Shown: in pieces, positions 1-8,043 of the stretch
Numbering within the stretch: the first letter of the stretch is position 1
Layout: each line of letters opens with the position of its first letter
Source of the DNA: Bradyrhizobium sp.
Lineage (GTDB): Bacteria; Pseudomonadota; Alphaproteobacteria; Rhizobiales; Xanthobacteraceae
Assembly (NCBI RefSeq): GCF_004799405.1
Contig: NZ_SSMW01000074.1
Location: forward strand, 1-64,000
Length of the DNA stretch: 64,000 bases
Direction: 5' to 3'
Made by a program: the position numbers and the translations under genes
The notes under the pieces: model-generated
Told to the model about the DNA's origin: nothing
What the model saw: only the letters and a program-made list of their open reading frames with translations
Databases searched by the model: none

Positions 1-878
1 TCCGCCCACAGATGACTGCCAGTCTCAGCATCAATAAGCTGTGTAGTGATCCGAACACGGTTACCATTACGCCGCACGCTGCCTTCAAGCACATAGCGAA
101 CGCCAAGCTCACGCCGTATCTGCTTCACGTCGACCGCGCGACCCTTGTAAGTAAAGCTCGAGTTTCGCGCGATGACAAGTAGCCACCAACTGCGCGACAA
201 CATTGTAATTATGTCCTCGGCGATTCCGTCGCCCAGGTAGTCCTGGTCTGGGTCTCCGGTCATGTTCGTGAATGACAGGACGGCGAGTGATGGCTTGTCG
301 AGCGGCACGAGCGTCGGTCTCGGCGCTTCGGCTACGGTCACGGCCTTCGGCACCAAGTTTAACTGATAGACGCGCACAGGGCGGTCGATGTTCTTCAGAC
401 GCTGCTCGCCAAAGTCGACGAACTCAACCTCGACCCTCCCGCGCACTAGATCGTGGGCAGAAGACGAGATGCATATCCCACCCGGCTCTGCGATGCCCTC
501 AAGGCGCGCCGCGATGTTGACGCCATCTCCGAAGATGTCGTTTTCATCGATCATAATGTCCCCGACGTGGATTCCGATGCGCAGCTCCATCCTTTGGTTT
601 TGGAGCACCGCCGCATTTTGCTCGGCCATGCCGCGCTGGATTTCAACGGCACCGCGCGTTGCATCTACGGCACTGGCGAATTCGACCAGCATTCCGTCGC
701 CCGTCGTTTTGACGATCCGTCCGCGATGGGCCGCGATTGTGGGGTCGACAAGAGTCTTTCTGAGCGCCTTTAGCCGGGCCAGCGTGCCTTCCTCGTCGGC
801 ACCCATGAGGCGGCTATAACCGGCGACATCCGCCGCCAGCACGGCCGCCAGCCTTCGTTCCACTCGCTCGCCGGTCAA
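1..878 (-). CDS. Class III adenylate/guanylate cyclase with TolB-like domain (partial, runs off left edge)
   Basis: Reading leftwards from a TTG at 878, preceded by an AAGGGG Shine-Dalgarno and an in-frame stop just upstream, the frame is open to the window edge (about 292 residues). The first ~180 residues form a class III nucleotide cyclase catalytic domain: ADVAGYSRLMG with a metal-binding Asp near residue 17, TTGDGMLVEF with the second Asp near 61, and RIGIHVGD. A linker follows, then a TolB-like segment (SLAVLSFTNMTGD, LGDGIAEDI). Rhizobial proteins of this layout usually continue into tetratricopeptide repeats, which would lie outside the window. It should make cAMP (or cGMP) in the cytoplasm. 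An ATG at about residue 25 is possible but would remove the first catalytic Asp, so TTG is preferred. Confidence 0.88.
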   Translation of the reverse strand, partial: MTGERVERRLAAVLAADVAGYSRLMGADEEGTLARLKALRKTLVDPTIAAHRGRIVKTTGDGMLVEFASAVDATRGAVEIQRGMAEQNAAVLQNQRMELRIGIHVGDIMIDENDIFGDGVNIAARLEGIAEPGGICISSSAHDLVRGRVEVEFVDFGEQRLKNIDRPVRVYQLNLVPKAVTVAEAPRPTLVPLDKPSLAVLSFTNMTGDPDQDYLGDGIAEDIITMLSRSWWLLVIARNSSFTYKGRAVDVKQIRRELGVRYVLEGSVRRNGNRVRITTQLIDAETGSHLWA

Positions 879-1166
879 ATGATGCCCCTTAGATCGGCCA
901 CATCAGCCCGACTTACCAAAGCACGACGGACCCCGCTCGGGCTAGGGCCGACTTCCGAAGTGGGTCAGAAGCTACCCTGACGGCCCCGAAACGACACTTC
1001 CGGTCTGGCCCGATAAGCGGACGTCGCCAGACCGTCCGGTTGGTGCCAATCTGCGTCATAGGCGGCGATGTGCACCTTATTTTCTGAATGGACAAACTCG
1101 TTGAAATTGATTTGTAGCTGGCCTCATGCATGCTTAATCTGAGACCTTTCACGGAGAGGAACAGAA

Positions 1167-1292
1167 ATGACTGCTAAAATCCTTTTGTCGCTCGCCACCG
1201 GCTGCACTCTCGCTTCAGTTTTTTTGTCGTCGGCGATGGCAACACCCGTGACCTTGGCGGATATATTACGTGGCGACGGCTCACGCTGGTGA
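1167..1292 (+). CDS. Very small secreted-peptide ORF or truncated exported-protein gene
   Basis: ATG at 1167 follows a good Shine-Dalgarno (GGAGAGG, 8-13 bases upstream). The 41-residue product starts MTAKILLSL, continues with a hydrophobic stretch and SSAMA, then about 16 residues ending at TGA. That is a textbook signal peptide with almost no mature protein. Its last 12 bases overlap the 3' end of the convergent gene at 1281-2192. Either it is the 5' stub of an exported-protein gene cut off when the neighbouring DNA arrived, or a genuine tiny secreted peptide. The truncation reading is favoured because of the overlap and the disrupted surroundings. Confidence 0.45.
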   Translation: MTAKILLSLATGCTLASVFLSSAMATPVTLADILRGDGSRW

Positions 1293-2192
1293 ATCCTTCG
1301 GCGGTCTGCGGGCTGGCAAATCGGGATTATTTGGATCAAACTTCGTGGCTCCATTGAGCCTAATGTCGACACGGCTGAGAAGCTCAATATATGCGTCGGC
1401 AAGTCTTGTGCGGTCATCGGACGTCCATCGACCGCGTCGGTCTATTTCGTCAATCCACCGAATGTTGTTCGCCAGGTAATCTCTCACAGGCGGAAGCCAG
1501 TCCAGACCGAGTATTCGTTGCTCGGACCAGGGAAACATCGCTGCATCAATGCCTTTGAGTTGAATATAGAAGCTCATTATTCGCTCGTAAATGAACACAA
1601 TCAGAAAAACCGGGACTGGAGAGTAATATGGCATTTTGCGAAATACCTTGCTGGCGAGATGCGGATCGCTTTGAACAAGCTCAAAAATGGGCAAGACAAT
1701 TTCCTGGCTCCAGCGCTCCCAAAAGCTCGGACTAGCGCACCAGAAATTGCAATAGATTGTTTGCTGGTTGGTTTGACGACCTAATTCGACAGGCAAATCA
1801 AATCCGATCGCGCGACAAACGCGCCGCATCCCATCTTCAAACCCTGGATGGCTGAGAGCAGCTTGCTCCACGCTGTGGTAACAGGTGTAAGGGACAAACG
1901 GCCGCCCATTGAAGCAATAAATTTCGCGCCCGGGATTCTGGCTTATCCAGTCTTTCACCTCGCGAGACGTGAGACTGGTCTTCGAGAAAAATTTTGGTGA
2001 AACAATTCCTGTAAGATTATGTCTTTCGAAGATACGGGACTGCGAGATGTAATGGTGGAGGGCGAGTTCCCTCAGTTCGGGAGATGGATTGTGAAGCCAG
2101 TCAAGGGTGATGAAACCCGGATCAAGATAGTCGCGGATGGCTTCATTGAAGAGGGGTTGATAGATGCCGATCGGAGAATTTAATCCGGACAT
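1281..2192 (-). CDS. Hypothetical protein, 303 aa
   Basis: Unrecognised protein of 303 residues beginning MSGLNSPIG. The sequence is rich in aromatic residues and Trp (WRNPS-like and SFWERWSQE segments), has conserved-looking Cys/His positions in its centre (FVPYTCYHSVEQ, YCNFWC) and a hydrophobic stretch around residues 195-212 (VFLIVFIYERIMSFYI). There is no signal peptide. Codon and base use are visibly less G+C-rich than in the core genes further right, which fits an acquired accessory gene. No motif allowed a family assignment; a role with surface polysaccharide is only one possibility. It is convergent with the tiny ORF at 1167. Confidence 0.6.
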   Translation of the reverse strand: MSGLNSPIGIYQPLFNEAIRDYLDPGFITLDWLHNPSPELRELALHHYISQSRIFERHNLTGIVSPKFFSKTSLTSREVKDWISQNPGREIYCFNGRPFVPYTCYHSVEQAALSHPGFEDGMRRVCRAIGFDLPVELGRQTNQQTIYCNFWCASPSFWERWSQEIVLPIFELVQSDPHLASKVFRKMPYYSPVPVFLIVFIYERIMSFYIQLKGIDAAMFPWSEQRILGLDWLPPVRDYLANNIRWIDEIDRRGRWTSDDRTRLADAYIELLSRVDIRLNGATKFDPNNPDLPARRPPKDSPA

Positions 2193-2295
2193 TATGGGAT
2201 TCCGCAGACCTTATGCCGTTGAAGAACTCGATCGACGGCGTCTAGTCGAGCGGACCACTTTCGCTTTTCCGCGACGCATGCCGCTGGGTTATTTC

Positions 2296-2820
2296 TTAAT
2301 CTTTTGAATTCGGCTCCTCAGCTAGTGCTTTCTCGATTTCTGAGTAGAGCCTTTCGTCGCTCCAAATTTCAAAAGAAATACCAAGTAGTGACCTCATCTC
2401 CGCCACCAGTATCGGGTGTGCTATCCCAGCTCTGCTCCAATCTACCTTCTGGTCACGCGTTACCAAAATTGCACGCACAAATTTGGCTCCACTTGCCTGA
2501 GCCAATTGAAGCCCGGTTAGAAAATCAGCCCAGATGAAAAAATCACCATCACCGTCGTCCTTGAAGCCGGGCGGCGTCCTGGTTCTCTTCCTATATGCCG
2601 CAACATCTTTCAAAGCTGTGCGAGAGGCATAAGGGACCGATGCTCGGGCTTGCAACAACTCAAGGACCGCGACTGTCTTACGAACAGTCGCCTCGTCATA
2701 CACGTGCCCGTGTTGTGCGCGAAACTCTTCCAGGAGTACCTCGATCTTTTCGGCGTATTCAGAAAAGAATGGTACAGCTTTTTTCAGTTCTGATTGAAAC
2801 GAATCAAATTTTCTCTTCAC
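2296..2820 (-). pseudogene. Truncated PIN-like nuclease domain gene (C-terminal part only)
   Basis: The recognisable sequence runs from KRKFDSFQSELKKA to the stop at 2296. It carries the C-terminal half of the PIN_8/DUF4935 pattern: a helical region, then TPPGFKDDGDGDFFIWADF, then RAILVTRDQKVDWS and the LVAEMRSLLG region. The N-terminal part of the fold, with the first catalytic Asp (normally an FDTNVLL-like motif), is absent: to the right of 2820 the frame turns into G+C-rich nonsense overlapping the glycerate kinase region. A GTG at 2820 could start translation but has no convincing Shine-Dalgarno. Such proteins are typically toxin- or defence-related RNases; this copy should be inactive. 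Confidence 0.6.
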
Positions 2821-2892
2821 ATTGCGTTTGTCTCTGCGCCACCCGCAAGTCAAGGGGCTATGAGCCCGCTTCAACGCGCCGGCCGCAGCGCA

Positions 2893-2926
2893 CCGCAGAT
2901 CCCCGACCTGCGGGGGTTTTCTTTTG
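2893..2926 (+). terminator. Orphan Rho-independent terminator
   Basis: CCGCAG at 2893-2898 pairs with CTGCGG at 2908-2913 (a CCCCG/CGGGG pairing is an alternative), followed by GGG and TTTTCTTTT. No plus-strand gene lies upstream of it: the sequence to the left is the antisense of the truncated PIN gene. It therefore probably terminated a gene that has since been replaced. Confidence 0.5.
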
Positions 2927-2982
2927 CTCAAATTGGATGGATAACCGGCGTCGCATGCCTTGCTCTCACATCCCGTGACGCG

Positions 2983-4269
2983 ATGACCGACAGACGCCCT
3001 CTCCTGCGCGCGATCTTTGATGCCGCCGTCGCCGCCGCGCATCCCGATGTCGTGCTGGCGGCGCATCTGCGCCCGGTGCCGAAGGGACGGGTGATCTGCC
3101 TCGCCGCCGGCAAGGCCGCCGCCGCGATGGCCGCTGCGGCGGAGCGTCATTACCTCGACGCCCTCGAGATGGAACCGTCGCGTCTGCTGGGTATCGCCAC
3201 CACCCGCCATGGCCACGGCGTTCCGACCCGGCGGATCAAGGTGATCGAGGCGGGTCATCCCGTTCCCGACGCGGCAGGATTAAAGGGCGCGGAGGACAGT
3301 TTGCAGCTCGCGCATCGCGCCACCGCCGACGATCTTTTACTGGTGCTGCTGTCGGGCGGCGGCTCGGCGAACTGGATCGCGCCGGCCAACGGCGTGTCGT
3401 TTGCACAGAAGCAGCAGGTGACGCGGGCGCTGTTGCGCTCGGGCGCGCCGATCGGCGAGGTCAACACCGTCCGCAAGCATCTGTCGCGGATCAAGGGCGG
3501 CCGGCTCGTGCGTGCCGGCAAGCATGCCGAAATCGTGACGCTGGCGATCTCGGACGTGCCGCACGACGATCCTTCCGCAATCGCATCGGGACCGACCGTG
3601 CCGGATCCGACCACGCTTGCGGATGCGCGCGCGATCGTCGCCAAATACGACCTGAAGCTCGATGACGCCATTGCCGATGCGCTTGAGGATGCCAGCAACG
3701 AAAGCTGCAAGCCCGGCGATCCCGTATTCGCGCGCGCGCGTTTCGAGCTGATCGCGCGGCCCAGGGCTTCGCTCGACGCCGCGATCAAACTGGCAACGGA
3801 CGCCGGCTATGCCATCGTCGACCTCGGCGCCGATCTCGAAGGCGAAGCAAGAGTGGTCGCCGCCGATCACGCGCGGCTGGCGTTGCAGGCCCGCGCCGAG
3901 GGCAAGCAAACGGCGATCCTGTCGGGCGGCGAGCTCACCGTCACCGTGCGCGGCAACGGTCGCGGCGGCCCCAACCAGGAATATGCGCTGGCGCTGGCCG
4001 AACTGCTCAAGGACACATCGGGCATTTCGGCCCTGGCCGGCGACACCGACGGCGCCGACGGCGGCGCCGGCAGCGCCGACGATCCCGCGGGCGCCGTGAT
4101 CGACGCGCGGACGTTTGCCAAGATGAAAACGCTCGGCCTCGATCCGAAGGCCTACCTCGACAACAACGACGCAACCGCATTCTTCACCGCCACCGGCGAC
4201 CTGTTATCGACGGGCCCGACGCTGACCAATGTGAATGATATCAGGGTGATTTTGGTGGATGCGGTGTGA
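2983..4269 (+). CDS. Glycerate 2-kinase, MOFRL family (GckA/TtuD type)
   Basis: Product of 428 residues that phosphorylates D-glycerate to 2-phosphoglycerate, linking glyoxylate, tartronate or serine-cycle carbon to glycolysis. Family marks: CLAAGKAAAAMA near the N-terminus, GHPVPD, the LLSGGGSANW glycine-rich loop, the RKHLSRIKGGRL segment, ISDVPHDDPSAIASGPTVPD, and the C-terminal MOFRL domain with GGELTVTVRG, GGPNQEYAL and GDTDGADG. The start is set at ATG 2983 (MTDRRPLLRAIF), where similarity to the family begins; the frame is open further upstream but that part is non-homologous. It stands alone, followed by a repeat. Confidence 0.9.
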   Translation: MTDRRPLLRAIFDAAVAAAHPDVVLAAHLRPVPKGRVICLAAGKAAAAMAAAAERHYLDALEMEPSRLLGIATTRHGHGVPTRRIKVIEAGHPVPDAAGLKGAEDSLQLAHRATADDLLLVLLSGGGSANWIAPANGVSFAQKQQVTRALLRSGAPIGEVNTVRKHLSRIKGGRLVRAGKHAEIVTLAISDVPHDDPSAIASGPTVPDPTTLADARAIVAKYDLKLDDAIADALEDASNESCKPGDPVFARARFELIARPRASLDAAIKLATDAGYAIVDLGADLEGEARVVAADHARLALQARAEGKQTAILSGGELTVTVRGNGRGGPNQEYALALAELLKDTSGISALAGDTDGADGGAGSADDPAGAVIDARTFAKMKTLGLDPKAYLDNNDATAFFTATGDLLSTGPTLTNVNDIRVILVDAV

Positions 4270-4283
4270 GGCGATCGTCGCGT

Positions 4284-4407
4284 GTCCCGGACGCGGTGCA
4301 GCGTTCTTCACGCTGCTCCGCAGAGTCGGGACCCAAAGCAGCCGCCCCGCTTCTAGCATGGACCCCGGATCTGCAGCGCACCGCTTCGCGCTGCGCAGCG
4401 TCCGGGG
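4284..4407. repeat. Two Bradyrhizobium-type palindromic intergenic repeats
   Basis: First palindrome 4284-4333: GTCCCG...GCAGCGT, short loop, ACGCTGC...CGGGAC. Second 4363-4407: CCCCGGA...GCAGCGC, loop, GCGCTGC...TCCGGGG. Both belong to the GTCCCGGACGC/GCAGCGT family scattered between genes in these genomes. Lying between two convergent genes they could also act as a transcription stop. Confidence 0.65.
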
Positions 4408-4421
4408 AACGCAGTCGCGCC

Positions 4422-4943
4422 CTAAAACTCCCGCGCAATCGTCGCCAGCATCTCGAGCAGCGCGGCGCGGTTGGCGGAACCCAGCAATTCGTTGAGACGC
4501 GCTTCGTGCTTGGCCGCCACCAGCTTCTTGGCGCGCGACAGCACCGCCCGGCCCTTGTCGGTCAGCATCAAAATATGAGAGCGGCGATCGTTGGTCGAAC
4601 GCATCCGCACGCACAGGTCGCGGCTTTCGAGGCCATCGAGCATCGCCACGAAATTCGGCCGCAGGATGCCGAGGGTATTGGCGATCTCGGTCTGGTTGCG
4701 GCCCGGATTCTGGTCGAGCAAGAGCAGAACCGAGAACTGCGCCGGCGTCAGTTGCAGCGGCGCTACACACCGCAAGAAATCCTCGAAGATTTTCAACTGC
4801 GCGCGCTTGAGCGAATAGCCCAGCAATTCGGACAGTTCGCCCATCTGCAGCGGGGTGGTTTCCGCGGCAGTTTCGGCAGGCTCCTTGCGGGCAGGGCGCG
4901 CGCCCCTGGCGGGATCGGCGGCTGCGGTCTTGGAAACAGTCAT
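4422..4943 (-). CDS. MarR-family transcriptional regulator
   Basis: 173-residue protein with an Ala/Pro-rich N-terminal extension of about 30 residues, then a winged-helix MarR domain: LTPAQFSVLLLL, NQTEIANTLGILRPNFVAMLDGLE (recognition helix) and the wing with the DRRS motif (STNDRRSHILMLTDKGRAVL). It is divergent from the liv transporter genes, with a palindrome in the intergenic region. MarR proteins beside CoA-ligase/crotonase aromatic clusters (for example CouR and FerC) are usually repressors released by the aromatic acyl-CoA. That role is inferred here from context, not shown by the sequence. Confidence 0.85.
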   Translation of the reverse strand: MTVSKTAAADPARGARPARKEPAETAAETTPLQMGELSELLGYSLKRAQLKIFEDFLRCVAPLQLTPAQFSVLLLLDQNPGRNQTEIANTLGILRPNFVAMLDGLESRDLCVRMRSTNDRRSHILMLTDKGRAVLSRAKKLVAAKHEARLNELLGSANRAALLEMLATIAREF

Positions 4944-5011
4944 CGCTTGAGGCTCGCAATCCCGCTAGTGTCTGCTCCAGCTGAACCAGACGCCGGCGGG
5001 ATTTTTTGTTT

Positions 5012-5061
5012 GAGCGTGATCTTTTCGGAAAAACCGGTGTCCACTTTTCCGGACCATGCTC
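5012..5061. repeat. Palindromic intergenic repeat (GAGC...GCTC type)
   Basis: Sequence starting GAGCGTGATCTTTTC and ending GACCATGCTC, with complementary outer arms and a central AAACCGG/CCACTTTTCCGG portion. It is the common Bradyrhizobium repeat; another copy lies near 55595-55636 and a partial one near 62553. Confidence 0.6.
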
Positions 5062-5110
5062 CAGGCTGGGAAAACCCGGCGAAAGCCGTCCGGGCCTTGA
5101 GATTATATTT

Positions 5111-5123
5111 GATAATTGTTATC
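5111..5123. promoter_or_regulatory. Candidate operator, palindrome GATAA-TTG-TTATC
   Basis: Perfect 5+3+5 palindrome in an A+T-rich patch between the divergent marR gene (starts 4943) and the liv operon (starts 5226). Size and symmetry fit a MarR dimer site. That it is bound by the adjacent regulator is inference. Confidence 0.4.
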
Positions 5124-5225
5124 CACCATACCAAATAGCGGCAGCGCTTTTCAACTGCTGTTATCGGACGGTCGCGCGGCTCTTCGGACTGCGACAGACC
5201 CGACGCAGAAGGGGAGCGCCCGGAC

Positions 5226-6266
5226 TTGAACACGACGATCATGCTGTTCCTGGTGCAGGACGGCATCACCAACGGCGCGATCTATGCGTTGCTCGGCCTG
5301 GCGCTGGTGCTGGTATTCGCCGTCACCCGCGTGATCCTGATTCCGCAGGGCGAGTTCGTCACCTACGGCGCACTGACCTATGCCACGCTGTCGGCGGGCC
5401 AGGTACCGGGCTCCGCACGGCTGGCGGTGGCGATGGGCGTCGTGGCGTTCGGCCTCGATATGTTCGCCGGCCGAAGGTCGCTGCATCTGCGGCTGGTCGG
5501 GCGCGCGCTCGCGGTCGATATCATTCTGCCCTCGATCATCTTCGCCCTGACACTCTGGCTCGCCGGCCGACAGACCCCGATCGCAATCAATATCGCGCTG
5601 TCGCTGCTGATCGTCGCTGCGATCGGATTGTTTCTCTATCGCATCGCGTTCCAACCGATCGCCCACACCTCGGTGCTGGTGCTCCTGATCGCCTCGGTCG
5701 GTTGCCATCTCGCGCTGCAAGGCTTCGGCCTGGTGTTCTTTGGCGCCGAAGGCCAGCGCGGCCCACCCTTGTCGGATGCCGCATTCACCGTCGGCGCGCT
5801 GCGTTTTAGCGGCCAGAGCATCGCGGTCTACGCCATCACCGCCGCTTTCATCGTCGGGCTGTGGCTATTTTTCGGCTTCACGCTTTACGGCAAGGCGCTT
5901 CGCGCCACCGCCGTCAACCGCCTCGGCGCGCGCCTTGTCGGCATCCGCACCACGCTGTCGGGACAGATCGCATTCCTGCTGGCGTCGGTGATCGGGGCGA
6001 TTTCCGGAATCCTGATCGTGCCGATCACGACATTGTATTACGACACCGGATTCCTGATCGGCCTGAAGGGTTTTGTCGCCGCGATCATCGGCGGCCTTGT
6101 AAGTTATCCCTTGACCGCCGTTGCGGCATTGGTGGTCGGTATCGTCGAGGCATTCTCTTCGTTCTATGCCAGCAACTTCAAGGAGGTCATCGTCTTCTTT
6201 TTGATCCTGCCGGTCCTGGTGCTGCGGTCGCTGGCCGCACCCGCGGTCGAAGAAGAGAAGGATTGA
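5226..6266 (+). CDS. Branched-chain-type ABC transporter permease (LivH family)
   Basis: 346-residue inner-membrane permease with about eight hydrophobic segments and the family's conserved N-terminal helix (DGITNGAIYALLGLALVLVF) and C-terminal GFVAAIIGGL segment. The start is TTG at 5226 with an AAGGGGAG Shine-Dalgarno upstream; an in-frame ATG at 5241 is the alternative. First gene of a three-gene unit, 7 bases before the LivM-LivG fusion. Gene context suggests import of an aromatic acid rather than an amino acid: the binding-protein gene sits in the opposing operon with a thioesterase, CoA ligase and crotonase. Confidence 0.88.
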   Translation: MNTTIMLFLVQDGITNGAIYALLGLALVLVFAVTRVILIPQGEFVTYGALTYATLSAGQVPGSARLAVAMGVVAFGLDMFAGRRSLHLRLVGRALAVDIILPSIIFALTLWLAGRQTPIAINIALSLLIVAAIGLFLYRIAFQPIAHTSVLVLLIASVGCHLALQGFGLVFFGAEGQRGPPLSDAAFTVGALRFSGQSIAVYAITAAFIVGLWLFFGFTLYGKALRATAVNRLGARLVGIRTTLSGQIAFLLASVIGAISGILIVPITTLYYDTGFLIGLKGFVAAIIGGLVSYPLTAVAALVVGIVEAFSSFYASNFKEVIVFFLILPVLVLRSLAAPAVEEEKD

Positions 6267-6273
6267 CCCTTCG

Positions 6274-8043
6274 ATGATGAAACGGTTGCCCATCATCGTG
6301 TTCGCGTGCGTCATGGCGGCGATCCCGTTCATCCCGGGCATGCCGCCATTCTGGATCGTGCTGCTCGACAATATCGGGCTATCGGCGCTGGTGGCGATGG
6401 GACTCGTGCTCCTGACCGGCGTCGGCGGCCTCACTTCGTTCGGCCAGGCCGCATTTTGCGGCTTCGGCGCCTATACCACCGCGGTGCTTGCAACGGCCTA
6501 TGGCGTGTCGCCGTGGCTGACGTTGCCGCTTTCGCTGTTGGTCAGCGGCATCGCCGCGGTCGTGCTGGGCCTCGTGACGGTGCGGCTGTCAGGACACTAC
6601 CTGCCGCTCGGCACCATCGCCTGGGGCATCGGGCTGTTCTACCTGTTCAGCAAGCTCGAATTCCTCGGCCGCAATGACGGCATTTCCGGCATTCCGCCGC
6701 TTTCGATCGGAAGCTTGCGGATGCTCGATCCCGGAACGATCTACTTTGCGATCTGGATCGCGGTGCTGATCTCGGCACTTCTCACCGTCAACCTTCTGGA
6801 TTCCCGCACCGGCCGGGCGATCCGCGCGCTGCGGCGGGGCCACATCGCCGCCGAAGCCTTCGGCGTGCAGACGCCGCGGGCCAAGCTCCTGGTCTTCATC
6901 TATGCGGCGGTGCTGGCCGGTCTTTCCGGGTGGTTCTATGCGCATTTCGAGCGCGCCGTTAATCCGACGCCGTTCGGCGCGCAGGCCGGCATCGAATATC
7001 TCTTCATCGCGGTGGTCGGCGGCGCCGGTTATGTCTGGGGCGGCGTGCTGGGGGCGGCGATCGTCGTGGTCCTGAAAGAGGTCCTGCAGAGTTATTTGCC
7101 ATATTTGTTTCACGGCGAAGGCCAGCTCGAGACTATCGTGTTCGGCATCCTGCTGGTGGTGCTACTGCAACTGGCGCCGACCGGGGTGTGGCCCTGGCTG
7201 ATGACGCGATTGCCGTTCAGGCCTGGCCGCAAGCGGCCCGACACGTCGCTGGTCCTGCCGGCGCGTGCCCGGGCGGCGGCTGCCCCCTCCGTGCTGCTGG
7301 AGATCGACAATGCACGCAAGCAATTCGGCGGCGTGATCGCCGTCAATGACGTGAGCTTCGACGTCCAGGCCCGCGAAATCGTCGCATTGATCGGCCCCAA
7401 TGGCGCCGGCAAGAGCACGACCTTCAACCTGATCACCGGCGTGCTCGCCTCATCCGGCGGCACCATCTCCGTGCTCGGCAGGAATATCGACCGGGCGCCG
7501 CCGCAGGAAGTGGCGAAGCTCGGCATCGCCAGAACCTTCCAGCATGTCAAGCTGGTGCCCGACATGACCGTGCTGGAAAATGTCGCGATCGGCGCGCATC
7601 TGCGCGGGCAGGCCGGCGCCCTCTCCAGCATGTTCCGGCTTGATCGCGCCGACGAGGCGAAATTGCTGGCGGAAGCGGCGCGCCAGATCGAGCGCGTCGG
7701 CCTTGCCGACCAGATCGATGCGCTGGCGGGAAGTCTGTCGCTCGGCCAGCAGCGCATCGTCGAGATCGCGCGGGCGCTGTGCGTCGACCCGATCCTGCTG
7801 TTGCTCGACGAACCCGCCGCCGGATTGCGGCATCTGGAGAAGCAGCAACTCGCAACCCTACTGCGTCAGTTGCGGGACGGCGGCATGTCGGTGCTGCTGG
7901 TGGAGCACGACATGGGATTCGTGATGGATCTGGCCGACCGCATCGTGGTGCTCGACTTCGGCACCAAGATCGCCGAGGGCACGCCGCAGGCCATCAAGAC
8001 CAATCCCGAGGTGATCAAGGCCTATCTCGGAGCGGTCGCATGA
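6274..8043 (+). CDS. Fused ABC transporter permease/ATP-binding protein (LivM-LivG)
   Basis: 589 residues combining two normally separate subunits. Residues ~1-320 are a LivM-type permease (GLVLLTGVGGLTSFGQAAF, GRNDGISGIP, multiple membrane helices, GGAGYVWGGVLGA). After a linker of about 20 residues, ~340-589 is a LivG-type nucleotide-binding domain: Walker A GPNGAGKST near 374-382, the ARTFQHV Q-loop region, signature LSLGQQR near 488, Walker B LLLLDEPAAGL near 508-518, and the VEHDMGFVMDLADRI switch region. The end overlaps livF by 4 bases (ATGA), so the operon is translationally coupled. Such fusions occur in rhizobial Liv systems. Confidence 0.92.
   Translation: MMKRLPIIVFACVMAAIPFIPGMPPFWIVLLDNIGLSALVAMGLVLLTGVGGLTSFGQAAFCGFGAYTTAVLATAYGVSPWLTLPLSLLVSGIAAVVLGLVTVRLSGHYLPLGTIAWGIGLFYLFSKLEFLGRNDGISGIPPLSIGSLRMLDPGTIYFAIWIAVLISALLTVNLLDSRTGRAIRALRRGHIAAEAFGVQTPRAKLLVFIYAAVLAGLSGWFYAHFERAVNPTPFGAQAGIEYLFIAVVGGAGYVWGGVLGAAIVVVLKEVLQSYLPYLFHGEGQLETIVFGILLVVLLQLAPTGVWPWLMTRLPFRPGRKRPDTSLVLPARARAAAAPSVLLEIDNARKQFGGVIAVNDVSFDVQAREIVALIGPNGAGKSTTFNLITGVLASSGGTISVLGRNIDRAPPQEVAKLGIARTFQHVKLVPDMTVLENVAIGAHLRGQAGALSSMFRLDRADEAKLLAEAARQIERVGLADQIDALAGSLSLGQQRIVEIARALCVDPILLLLDEPAAGLRHLEKQQLATLLRQLRDGGMSVLLVEHDMGFVMDLADRIVVLDFGTKIAEGTPQAIKTNPEVIKAYLGAVA

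Noticed and set aside
2845-2860. TCTCTGCGCCACC, reminiscent of a tRNA 3' end followed by a terminator
   Set aside because: No T-loop sequence (GGTTCGA) or acceptor partner upstream; only the last few bases fit, so an att site or tRNA cannot be claimed.
2296-3258. Full-length 320-residue reading of the PIN-like frame
   Set aside because: The first ~160 residues are antisense of glycerate kinase DNA and lack any PIN motif; only the part left of 2820 is homologous.
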